Below, piece after piece: positions 10,278-20,356 of a DNA stretch of 28,007 nt. The DNA is taken from NCBI GenBank assembly GCA_964058805.1, contig CAXKVV010001073.1, positions 1 through 28,007 on the forward strand, in the 5' to 3' direction. Source of the DNA: Schoenoplectus triqueter (Eukaryota; Streptophyta; Magnoliopsida; Poales; Cyperaceae). Under the pieces are notes generated by a model. It saw only the letters and a program-made list of their open reading frames with translations. It was not told the DNA's origin and ran no database searches. Within the stretch, counting starts at the first letter, position 1. Each line of letters opens with the position of its first letter. Both the position numbers and the translations under genes were made by a program.

Positions 10278-12274
10278 TATTAATATCTAAAAGAATTATA
10301 CAAACAAACACATAGAATGAATTAAGTTATGGTTCTTTGCAAAGCGTAGGGGTTGTATGCTTGTGCAAAATCATCAACTTTAAGTCAGAAATGATCGATA
10401 TAAATTATTTAATTTAATCTTAATATTAAAATATATTAGTGAATCAAATTTTATACTTTTTAATATTTTTTTACTATTTTTTAGATTTGTTTACTATTTT
10501 TGGATAAATTAAAATTCTTAAATCAAATCATTTTTTTCATCTGAAGAAATAACAAAAAAAATTAAAAATAAAATTTAGTTTACTAAAACATTTGATATGA
10601 AGATTAAATTGAATGGTTCAAATTGGTCATTTCTGACTTAAAATTGATGATTTGAGCGCAAAACACGCAAACCCCTGAGGGCTTACGGTGCTTCACGAAG
10701 CAAAAAAAGGTCTTTGCTTCAATTTCAAATCTCATATACCAAAAGATTAAAATATCAATATAATTAGTCCATAATAATCTAGATATTAAAAACTTATTGA
10801 ATATAAAATTTTACTATTTTTGAAGCTTTGTAATATATTTTTTGGATTATTGGAAGATAAAAAATTTGTAAGTGCATCTATCATTATTTTACTATTTTTT
10901 GAGGCATTTTTAAAAATAAAAAAATAGTTAAAAAGTTTCAAATGTAGTCAAATTTGGTATTCCATAAGATTTGAATATGTAGTTTATGTTGAGTGAATTA
11001 GATTAGCAATTTGAATTTTTATCTTATGAGATTTTTTTAGGCCGAAATAAAATACATTTTTGCTTTGCGAAGCACCGTAAGATCTCTCTATATATAGAGA
11101 GAGAAAACACAAAATTCTCTGTGTTTCACGCTCGTATCTCCAATTTGAAAGTCCAAATTATCGATTCAAACCGTTGAACATTATCTTCATATTGTAAATA
11201 TTTTTGGAGACCAAATTTTATATTTTTTTATTTTTTTTTTGCTATTTTTTATATGGTTATAAAACCACTACTATTGGATAGTGCATAAATCATTAAATCA
11301 GCAAACTTTGTACCCATAAAAAATATATAAAATATGATATCCAATGACATTTCAATATGAAGATCATGTTCAATGGTTTGAATCGATAATTTGGACTTTC
11401 AAATTGGAGATACGAGCATGAAACACAGAGAATTTTGTGTTCTCTCTCTCTCTCTATATATAGAGAGATCTTACGATGTTTTGCAAAGCAAAAAAATATT
11501 TTATTTCGGCCTAAAAAATCTCATAAGAGAAAAGTTCAAATTGTTAATCTAATTCACTCAACATAAACTACATATTCAAATCTTATGAAATACCAAATTT
11601 GACTACATTTGAAACTTTTTAACTATTTTTTTAGATTTTTATAAATACCTCAAAAAATAGTAAAATAATGATAGATGCACCTGCAAAATTTTTATCTTCA
11701 AATAATCCAAAATATATAGTTACAAAACTTCAAAAATAGTAAAATTTTATATTCAATAAATTTTTAATATCTAAATTATTATGGACTAATTATATTAAAC
11801 TTTTAACCTTCTGATATATGAGATTTGAAATTGAAGCAAAGACTTTTTTTTGCTTCGTGAAGCACCGTAAGCCCTCAAGGGTTTGCGTGTTTTGCGCTCA
11901 AATCATCAATTTTAAGTCAGAAATGACCAATTTGAACCATTCAATTTAATCTTCATATCAAATGTGTTAGTAAACTAAAATTATTTTTTTAATTTTTTTT
12001 ATTTCTTCAGATGAAAAAATGATTTGATTTAAGAATTTTGATTTATCCAAAAATAGTAAACAAATCCATAAAATAGTAAAAAAAATATTAAAATGTATAA
12101 AATTTGATTCACTAATATATTTTAATATCAAGATTAAATTAAATAATTTATATCAATCATTTCTGACTTAAAGTTGGTGATTTTGCACAAACATACAACC
12201 CCTACGCTTTGCAAAGAACCATAACTTAATTCATTTTATGTGTTGTTTATATAATTCTTTTAGATATTAATAAA
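10276..12274. repeat. 2.0-kb imperfect palindrome of five foldback units (A-B-C-B'-A')
   Basis: The two halves are inverted copies along almost the whole length. Landmarks pair around one centre near 11275: ttattaatatcta at 10277 with its complement ending 12273, ggttctttgcaaagcg at 10331 with cgctttgcaaagaacc near 12205, and the junctions at 10682 and 11871. Pairing is poor only close to the centre. Five units are recognisable: A 10329-10701, B 10682-11081, C 11061-11490, B' 11470-11871, A' 11851-12222. Each has its own inverted ends, and neighbours overlap in an end motif close to tgcttcgcgaagcaccgtaa. C also contains the perfect palindrome ctctctatatatagagag. No protein is encoded. It could be nested insertions of one miniature family, or one unit array duplicated by inversion. 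Confidence 0.85.
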
Positions 12275-13476
12275 AAATGTTCAATTTCATTTTACATTTT
12301 CATTGGAGACTTATCATACAAAAACATTATCTTATACGTTAGCTTCTTTTTTCTCGGCATATCTTTGTTTCTGTTGATATAAAAATGAAATCGAAATCAA
12401 TTTCTGCCGAAGCAGAAAAAATATCTTATATATATATATATATATCCGTATTAAATTTTTCATATGTTTGGAATAATTTTGGGATTCATTTAGCAATAGA
12501 TTTTATTTTCATATGATTGGAATAATTAACTCCACGTCATACCATACACGCATATACGCTCAGTATAATATTTTGTAAGGAACTGGTCAGATGCCTTTCA
12601 GATAACAGTCGATCCTAAATGACGCTTTGATGTTTCCATTTCAGTAATCGTTTATAATTAATTCTCCTTAAAACAAAAGAATTAAGTATCGTTTTAATTT
12701 TTTGTTTACTCCAGAAAATGATCTCCAGTGACATGTTTTTAAGAGTTTTTAAAGCGAAAAAAAATGATTAATACAATACTTGTTTCCCATCTATTTCTTG
12801 ATTAGAATTCATACTCAATGAATATTGAAAACTCGTTTAGAAGAGTGAATTGAGAGCATAAACTAAGAGCAAAACTAGTATGAATTTAAGTTCATCAAAC
12901 GAGTACTTTGGAGAGCTTAAGTAAAAGAATATACTTTAATATCTTTAAATTTTAATTTATATTGCTCAATCAAATTTTCATATCAAATTTCATGGGATAT
13001 AATTTTTTCTTAGAATTTAGAGTGTTTATTTCATATTTTTAAAATAAATGATCAATTTTCATATTCAATCATCGTTTTATTATTACTTTAGATCATCATA
13101 AAACAAAAATCTGAAACAAACACTTATAAATTCTTAAACTAAATTCTATGTATCCTACAAAGTTTTGATATAAGAAATTATTGAGTAATAAAAGTCAAAC
13201 TTTTGAGATATTGAATTAATTTTTTTTAGTTAAGCTCATCAAAGTCCTTGGTGATCTTAGGCTCATACTAATTTTGCTCAACAATTAGAATGCTGAATAT
13301 ACTTTTAACAGAGAAAACTTTTTTAGAATATAATTAGATGATTCATTCGTCCAGTTCTTTCAATAAATGAAGTGCAATAAACAAAACAAAATAGAACTGT
13401 CTTTTCGGCATAGTCCGTCAAAAGGGATTAGGATCTACTCTCAATTATCATAATTAGAATTGTAACTCGAGTTTTG
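12275..13476. other. AT-rich intergenic DNA, nothing recognised
   Basis: No reading frame of note and no RNA gene. There is an AT microsatellite at about 12426-12446. The remainder is plain AT-rich sequence. Confidence 0.5.
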
Positions 13477-13870
13477 CTCTGATATTATAGTTCTCAAATA
13501 AATAATTAATAATATAAAATTTAAAATATATTTAATAAAACTTTACATTAAATAAATTTTAGACATATTATTTTTAAATGCTAAGTAATAATAATTATTA
13601 TTATAATAATAAATACATAATAATCTATAAATGATCATATAAAAAATTAAATTATTTTAAAAATTAATTTTCATCTTAAGTATATTACACACATTATTTT
13701 AAATGAGGAGAGAAACTATTTGATGTGACCCCATAGATTCAAGAAGATCAAAAGATTAAAAAAAAATAATGATAAAGAAAAGTGATGATGTGATAGATTT
13801 GAAAATTTGAAAATTTTAACTCTTTTTCTGTATTTACATTTACATTAAGAATTATTTACTTAATTTAAAA
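13477..13870 (-). mobile_element. LTR-like copy, minus orientation, with degraded primer-binding site
   Basis: This stretch is an inverted diverged copy of about 16380-16785; shared words include ctcaaataaataatt, attttaaatgaggaga and ttaagaattatt. Read on the minus strand it ends next to taatatcagagc (13477-13488). That differs by two bases from tggtatcagagc, the primer-binding site used by many plant LTR retroelements (complementary to initiator Met tRNA). This suggests an LTR of about 370-380 bp followed by the start of the internal region. The 5' end of the LTR is not sharply defined. No retroelement protein is found next to it. Confidence 0.4.
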
Positions 13871-14120
13871 AAATGCCATGTAAACATTAACTACCAGCAA
13901 AAATAACGATAAAAATTCCGTTCTACGCTAAATATTTGAAAAACGAACAATAAAAATAGATGAGAGTTTTTATTATGGTAGAAACGAAAAAAAGAGGGAC
14001 TAAATGTACATTTTTTTGTTTGAAAACAACATATTGCAGAAAATATTTTGCTAGATACACTTTGTAGTATGTACTTTTTTTTTTGGAAAGAGCGACTTTT
14101 GTTTTTTGGTAAAAATACTT

Positions 14121-14557
14121 ATAGGGTGTGTTTGGATGGTGAAAGGATTAGTGTAAGAATAATACTGTTTGTGTTAGTAGTTGAGAATAGTGTGAGGTTA
14201 GTGATATCTCGGGAAATATGAGAAAAATGCTAATTTTTACTATTCCGGGTTAGTAAAATATTGTTTGGATAGAAACGTGAGAATGGTGGAAAGAATAGTT
14301 AAAATAATTAATTATTTTTAATATTTTATTTAATAATAATATTTATTTAATACTACTCCATACTAATATAATTTTTTTTTATTTTCACTACCCTCATGGA
14401 CGCTAATTCACTAACCAACGTTTTCTATGAATTAGCGGATTAGCACTGTTCTGCTGCTATTCTCGATTTTAATTTTATATTTGAATGGTTGCTAACCCGA
14501 GAACAGTACTGCTATTTCTAAAACAGTGTTATTCTACACCATTCAAACACACCCATA
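14121..14557. mobile_element. MITE, 431 bp, with 3-bp target duplication
   Basis: The element is 14124-14554. The terminal inverted repeats are gggtgtgtttggatggtg on the left and, read inward from the right, gggtgtgtttgaatggtg; homology extends to about 40 bp through agaataayactgttt. The flanking trinucleotide ata is duplicated at 14121-14123 and 14555-14557. G-rich ends with a 3-bp duplication fit the PIF/Harbinger type of miniature element. It carries an AT-rich patch and then attagcactgttc, the block shared with the elements at 2934-4088 and 14770-16191. It has no coding capacity. Confidence 0.75.
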
Positions 14558-14769
14558 GAGAATAGAGAGGGTTGCAGTAATTTTTAAAGCAATCATGACT
14601 TTAAAATACACGCAAAACATCATCATGCTCACAACATGACCAGTATCCTCGGTCTTTTATTTTAATGAGAGATCAGTAATTAATGTAAATTCAATCAAAT
14701 TTGAAAACGTGCACAATTGGGTAAAGAAACTAATTTTGTTGACTGCAGGCTCAAGGCTCTTATTCTTTT

Positions 14770-16191
14770 GGGTCCGTTTGGTAAATCAAGGAATAGCTTT
14801 AGAAGAGTGGTAATTTTGAAATAGTAATAGAATAATATTTTTTTGGAAGAGTGGTATTTTTGACTATTCGGAAGAGTGAAAATATCATTTGGCAGTTGTT
14901 ATTCAGAATAGTTAAAATATAAATAATTATGATACTACTAATGATGATGATAATAATAATAATAGTAAAATAATAATCATAATAGTAAGATAATAATAAT
15001 AAACTAATAAAAAATAATCATAATAAATAATAATATTACAATAGTAATATAATAAAAATATAAACATAATCATAATATAGTAATATAATAATAAAAATAT
15101 ATAATTACAATAACAATTATAATAATATAATAATAATAAATAATTATAATTTTAATAACATAATCATAATATAATAATCATAATTATGATAATAATAATT
15201 ATAGTCATAATCATAATAATATAACCATAATCATAATCATAATAATATAATCATAATCATAAAAATAATTATAATTAATTATAATTATAATAATATAATA
15301 ATAAATTAATCATAACTATAATCAACATATAATAATATAATACAACATAATAAAATAATAATAAAGTAATAAAAATATAAACATAATGATAATATAGTAA
15401 TATAATAATAAAAAATATAATTACAATCATAATTATAATAATATAATAATAATAAGTAATCATAATTTTAATAATAGAATCATAATATAATAATCATAAT
15501 CATGATCATGATAATAATAATTATATTCATAATTATAATAATATAACCATAATCATAATCATAATAATATAATAATAAAAATATAAACATAATCATAAAA
15601 ATAATTATAATAATTATAATAATAAATTAATCATCACTATAATCAACATATAATAATATAATACAACATAATAAAATAATAATAAGTAATAATAATTATA
15701 ATCATGATCATAATAATATAATAATATAATAATTATATTATATTCATAATATAATAATATAATAATAAAATATTTATATTTATAATATAATAATATAATA
15801 TTAAAATTATATTTATAATAATAATAAATAATATAATAATACTAATGGTAACGATAATATAATAACAATAATGATAATAATAATATAATGATAATAATAA
15901 TAAATAATAATCATAATATTAATATAATAATAAATTATAATCATAAATATAATATAATAATATAATAATACTAAATCTTAATCATAATCATAATAATATA
16001 ATATAATATAATCAAACAATAATCTCTATTCCGACGAGATCTAATTCGGTATTCCACCTATAAATTGGTATACCGGATTAGCACTATTCCGCACTCTTCT
16101 ATTTAGTCTAAAATTCGTTTGGCGAATTAATTCGTCGGAATAGCTATTATATTCTGACTTTTTGCTATTGCATTGAGTGCCAAACACTCCC
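14770..16191. mobile_element. MITE-like element enclosing about 1.1 kb of TAA/ATA low-complexity DNA
   Basis: The ends are gggtccgtttggta at 14770 and tgccaaacactccc ending at 16191 (10-11 of 14 positions pair). A ttt trinucleotide lies on both sides, possibly a 3-bp target duplication. Near the right end, ggattagcactattcc matches the block in the other two related elements. From about 14930 to 16015 the sequence is nearly all degenerate aat, ata and cataat repeats. Within it, longer segments recur, such as ataaattaatcat followed by caacatataataatataata at about 15301 and 15625, so the tract grew partly by duplicating longer pieces. Confidence 0.6.
14930..16015. repeat. Degenerate TAA/ATA trinucleotide-rich tract
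   Basis: About 1.1 kb is composed almost wholly of aat/ata words with interspersed cat. At least two longer segments are repeated inside, around 15060-15340 and 15370-15690. Open frames in it, such as 15275-15463 on the minus strand, are meaningless runs of Ile, Tyr and Leu. Confidence 0.9.
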
Positions 16192-16379
16192 TTTGTATTC
16201 ATGGACTGTGAATTTATGATCTTTTTAAGACAATTTTAATTAGCCCTCACTTAAATTATTTGACTATTTGCAAAGAAAGCTAAATTTTAACACAATTTAA
16301 AATTAATATAAAAATAATAATAGTATGGCACAAGATATGAAAGAAGACCTGTTGATTCCACCATAAATAGTAAAGAAAC

Positions 16380-16785
16380 ATTTATACATCTGTCATTTGA
16401 GAATAATTCTTAATATATAAAAAGGGTTAAGGTTCAAAAATTTTCAAAAATGCCACATCACCATTCTTTTCCATCATTGATTTTGTTTACATGTTTTCAT
16501 CTATTTGAATCCAATGATTTATTCTTTTTTTCTCTCTCTCCTCATTTAAAATAGATAAGTGCAGAGTGCTATATACTTATGAAAGTTAACTCTTAGTATG
16601 TTTCAACTTTTTTAGTATTATTCTTTAAAGATTATTATATTTAATTATATTATTATTATTTACATCTTTAATATTTAAACAAATATGTTTAAATTTTTCT
16701 TACTGTGAAATTTCTATTGAATATACATTTATAATTTTATATTTTAAATTATTTATTTGAGAAATATTTTATTAACAGACAACGT
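16380..16785 (+). mobile_element. LTR-like copy, plus orientation
   Basis: This is the inverted partner of 13477-13870. A TATA-like word, taatatataaaaagg, lies near its left end at about 16411, where an LTR promoter would be expected. At the right end, after tttgagaaatatt, the sequence ttattaacagac at about 16770 could be a more decayed primer-binding site, but the match is weak. A candidate 5' end is tgtcatttga at 16391. The two copies face each other across 2.5 kb that has no retroelement genes, so they are more likely two separate solo copies than one element. Confidence 0.35.
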
Positions 16786-17777
16786 TGTTCCCTCTGTATA
16801 GAAATTGACGGGGCTTGCAAACAATATAACATTTCAGGTCTAGTCAAGCAATCAGTGCAGAACCAATAATATGACAAAATCCAATCCAATCTCACCTGGA
16901 TCTGCAAATATATTCGCTAATTTGTCGTACAAATTTGATTTTCATGATTTGATGCCAATCCAAAAGCCGGGAAAAGGGGACTTGATAATTTCATGCATCA
17001 AATCTCACCTGGATCTCGGGCGTTTGCTAGCTTGTAAGTTCATCATTTGTGCTATTACTATTTATAAAAATTTTGTGACAGAATTTGTCTTTGATCTACA
17101 TTTTTTATACGTGAAAAATCACATGTTCAAACTTCTATAATGCTCCTTTTAAGATATATATTTAAAATTGAGTTTAAAGATCACATATTTATCTAGAAAA
17201 CGGTTTTTATGATACAATATTTCTAACGAAAAAGAGAGACGAGCAACTGCGTTGTAACCTGTAAGTAATAATTTTTTTTTCGGATGCTTACTTTGTTATA
17301 TATCAAGCATTGGGTCTTAGTTTGATTGGAAATTTTCTTTTATTTTTCGTCGAGTATTATGGTTTATGAAGCCTTGATATTAGTCTGTTTAAATATGCTA
17401 AGATGTCTTTATTGCGAAGAATGCATTTTAAAATATTAATTTTTAAAACAGCTAGACTAATTAAATACATGGATTCTAAACAAAGGCACTAATAATAAAT
17501 TTTTATATATTCATTCAGAATTTAATCCGAAAAAATGTTTTCATAAGTTAATATTCGAATTAAATGAGTTCAATATTATACGATTGATCTATTTGTTTTG
17601 ATACTTGGGATTTGTTTTCGCAAATTTTGTAATTAGTTGTCTGAATGCAAAAGTTGTCAAAACTAGAAAATATTTCGGTGTATTTGTTCTGTAATTGTAT
17701 TATTTTTAGATCGGCATATTTCCAATTTGCTCGTGTTCATTTAAAACTATAAAAAGTATGAATGTCAGCCAGTTAAA
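16786..17777. other. Intergenic DNA, no confident gene
   Basis: An open frame at 16871-17140 (89 codons) resembles no family I know. Its only structure is a 16-bp direct repeat, aatctcacctggatct, at 16888-16903 and 17001-17016. The rest is AT-rich with nothing recognised up to the plastid-derived block. Confidence 0.5.
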
Positions 17778-18410
17778 ACTAGTGAGTACAGAGTTAGAAA
17801 ATTTAATCTTGTATCAGCATTTATGGGTCAAGAGAGTCTCAGATAGACAATTTTTATGGAATGCATGCCTCTCAAAAGGTAACAAAGACGTGCAAATATT
17901 TTCTCAGGTTGAACAAATATTGGTATTCGAGTGTAAAGACAGAAGGAAGTTTGACTATAAGACTCACCCATTGAGCAGGGATGAAAGTCAGATTTAGTGA
18001 TCCAATAGTGTCGGGTGGAAGGATCATCGACCAACAGATAAAAACTACTTTAGGGATAACATGTTAATTTTCCCCAAGAGACCACATCAACGGGAAGTTT
18101 TAGCACCTTGTTGTTAGCTCTTCGCTATCTGGGGCTATAGGATGTTTCAAGTGTTGAGTTGTTCGCCCATTAAAACAGTACATGAGCAGGATTCAGAACG
18201 TCATGAGATAGTTTGGTTTATATCCGATGCATGCGTTAGAGCATTCAGAGAATCTTTTCCTAGTACGAGAGGACCGGGAAAGACACATCTTTGTTGTACT
18301 AGTTATCGTGCCAACAATAAACATTGGGTAGTCAAGTGCAAAGCAAATAACTGCTGAACACAGCTAAGTAGTAAGTCTACCCTAAGATGAGTGCTCTTTT
18401 ATTTTGACTT
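17778..18410 (+). pseudogene. rrn23: Plastid 23S rRNA 3' fragment, decayed
   Basis: This covers roughly the last 640 nucleotides of plastid 23S rRNA (domains V and VI). The sarcin-ricin loop core is intact: tagtacgagaggacc at 18261-18275. Other clear anchors are gttcgcccattaaa, gttcagaacgtc, cgttagagcattcagag and aactgctgaacacagctaagtagtaag. The peptidyl-transferase segment after agggataaca (about 18051) carries substitutions, so it could not form a working ribosome. The 5' three quarters of the gene are absent. Short open frames inside it (17758-17997, 17828-18034, 18142-18357) are incidental. Confidence 0.93.
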
Positions 18411-18497
18411 TTTTACAGTCTCCGGTAGCAGAGCCAGGACAGCGACGAGTTCTCTATCCCCGTCATGGTGGAGTGACAGAAGTCTTAAGAATATAAA

Positions 18498-18667
18498 TAA
18501 GATAATGACGAAATGAACTGTTTATCATTACGTTAGATGTCAAGTAGGGAGGGACTATGGGCTAGAAATTGGTATATAAACTTAGCTTGAATGACTTTCG
18601 ATTCGTATTGGTGGAAGTGTAGTAATATATGCAGCTAAAACATCTTAACAAATCGAGAGATTTGAAC
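18498..18667 (+). pseudogene. rrn4.5: Plastid 4.5S rRNA copy interrupted by a 67-bp insertion
   Basis: The left part (18498-18545) includes gtttatcattacg, and the right part (18613-18667) includes ggaagtg, atgcagct and tttgaac. Removing the extra 67 bp at 18546-18612 leaves exactly 103 nucleotides, the usual length of plastid 4.5S rRNA, which supports both ends and the insertion limits. In the first 23 positions I count nine differences from the plastid sequence, seven of them C-to-T or G-to-A. Confidence 0.88.
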
Positions 18668-18896
18668 CTTGTTCTTATGTGACCTGATCAATTTGATCAA
18701 GCACTGATCATCTATTTTTATTGTTCAACTCTTGGACGATATTAAAAAATCAAAACTTTTGCCCTCCCTTTCTATCTATCTAAGGGATGAAAAGACAGAG
18801 GCCTTTGGTGTCCTTCCAGTCAAGAATTGAAATCTCACAATCATTCATCAAATAATATATATTTTTTTCTCATATTTTTCTTCATTCATGGTTTGA

Positions 18897-19018
18897 TATT
18901 TTGGTGTCCTAGACGTAGAGGAAACATACCAATCCATCTCAAATTTGATGATAAAACTCTATTGCGGTGATAATACTGTAGGGGAAGTTATGAGAAAAAA
19001 TAACTCGATGACAGATTG
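18897..19018 (+). pseudogene. rrn5: Plastid 5S rRNA copy, decayed
   Basis: Near full length (plastid 5S is about 121 nt). Recognisable blocks are ggtgtcctagacgtagagg, accaatccatc, aaactctattgcggtga, atactgtaggggaagtt and aaaaataactcga. Changes are mainly C-to-T and G-to-A, concentrated in former CG and CNG sites. It lies at the normal plastid distance downstream of the 4.5S copy. Confidence 0.92.
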
Positions 19019-19324
19019 TGAAGAAGGTTAAAACCTCTTTTTTTTTTACTTTTTCATTATTTTGAAATACAATTCAAACAAAATAAATTAAAATACAAAA
19101 CAAAAAATTCAAATTTTAAAATATAAAAATCATCTTATCTTATTAAAAACCTCAACTCGAACATATCTTCCATTTTACACTATGAAACCCTCCTTTCTTT
19201 CTAATTTATAAGATCTAGAAGAAATATGCTTTCCTTTCTTCTTAACCTTGACTCCAAATCTCATGGCTGAGGAAAGTTTTTTTTTGAGGGTCCTCTTAGG
19301 AACAGATTTAGTGCAGACGGGATG

Positions 19325-19399
19325 TGGCTTATAGCTCACAAGGATTAGAGCACATGGTTACGAACAACGGTGTCAGGGGTTCAAATCCCTCCTCATCCA
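19325..19399 (+). pseudogene. trnR-ACG: Plastid tRNA-Arg (ACG) copy, decayed
   Basis: The cloverleaf parts are still visible: ggcttatagctca for the acceptor and D arm, ggattagagcac, the anticodon acg at 19360-19362 inside ttacgaa, and the T arm ggggttcaaatccc. There is a one-base insertion in the D region (75 rather than 74 nt). Acceptor-stem pairing is weakened by transitions (ctcatcca where the plastid has ctcgccca). It is placed after 5S as in plastid genomes. A functional nuclear tRNA is unlikely. Confidence 0.88.
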
Positions 19400-19510
19400 A
19401 AGTCTTAAAACGGAAGACCTCTTTCCTCTTGTGATAGACAAGCCATGATCAGAGTGAACACAAATTTATCTACCTTGAGTATGGTCGCGTCTTGAAATAG
19501 GCTAGTGTTA

Positions 19511-20356
19511 TTAGTAGAGCAAGTATTAAGTATGATTTTTTAGTAACATTTTAATTCATTAACTTAAATATCTTATATTTAGGATGCCTAAAAAATCGCA
19601 TAATAAAGATAATATTTTTATTTGTACAATACCTTCTAAAGTTTTTTAAAATATATATCTTAAAAAAATTTTTTTGAGAAACTTTATCACCTTTGATTAC
19701 GAAAGGTAGTTATTTAGATTTCTTGATATGTTATTTAAAAAAATAAAACTCCGGATCTAGTTAGAAACTAATTCGAAACAAGAGTTTAAAGGGAGCATAT
19801 ACTTTTATCTTAAAAAAATTTAGATTAAGGATATCATTAATCCAGTAATGAAAAAAAAATCAAAATTCAAGTCGTCATATTTTTTTTCATGAATACATAT
19901 GTACTCTAGTTATTTAATGTAATTTTTCATGCACGATAACATGCATATGTAATTATCTCAATATTTACATTTGAGTATTGCATAATGTAGTTAAACTTCA
20001 ATCATTGGGTAATGGATATATATTGAAATCTTGTAGCTCATTTTTCAGACCTTATGAAATGCATACTCGACTATAATAGAATATTAATGCAAACTAAGGG
20101 TACTGCATATTAAATAGTCTTACTTCCTTAAAGTTTCCGCACTTATTTTTCAAATCACTTCAAAATGTATACTTGACTATTTGCATAATGTATACTGCAT
20201 TAACAAATATGTATATCTGATTGTACTTTTTTTAAAATAAATAAGCATAATTAGTCAGATGATAATCGAAGGAATGAGTTATTGTGAATTGACTGTAAGT
20301 ATCAATTCTAATTTTTCAAATGTTTACGGACTGAAATAAGAAACCTTAAGAATTAA
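19511..20356. other. AT-rich intergenic DNA, nothing recognised
   Basis: No coding frame, RNA gene or clear repeat ends are seen. Plastid similarity fades shortly after gtcttgaaatagg (about 19490-19503). Confidence 0.5.

Larger units (their letters stand above)
17778..19510 (+). other. Nuclear insertion of plastid DNA (NUPT): 3' rrn23 to trnR-ACG
   Basis: A collinear copy of the plastid inverted-repeat segment: 3' part of 23S rRNA, spacer, 4.5S rRNA, spacer, 5S rRNA, spacer, trnR-ACG and about 110 bp beyond. Spacers are recognisable as well as genes, for example ttgttcaactctt and aggcctttggtgtcctt between 4.5S and 5S, which rules out a bacterial or mitochondrial origin. Most differences from the plastid sequence as I know it are C-to-T or G-to-A, the pattern left by deamination of methylated cytosine in silenced nuclear DNA. 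Small deletions and one 67-bp insertion also occur. Boundaries are approximate to about 20 bp. Confidence 0.92.

Noticed and set aside
15275..15463. A 62-codon minus-strand frame rich in Tyr and Ile
   Set aside because: It is a translation of TAA/ATA low-complexity repeats.
14930..16015. CRISPR-like or regulatory repeat array
   Set aside because: Repeats are degenerate triplets without constant spacers, inside a eukaryotic miniature element.
17758..18357. Open frames of 68-79 codons in the plastid-derived block
   Set aside because: They lie inside decayed 23S rRNA sequence, which is noncoding.
17778..18410. Functional bacterial or mitochondrial 23S rRNA gene
   Set aside because: The spacers between 23S, 4.5S and 5S and the following trnR-ACG match plastid order, 4.5S is plastid-specific, and conserved core positions are mutated, so it is a decayed plastid insert.
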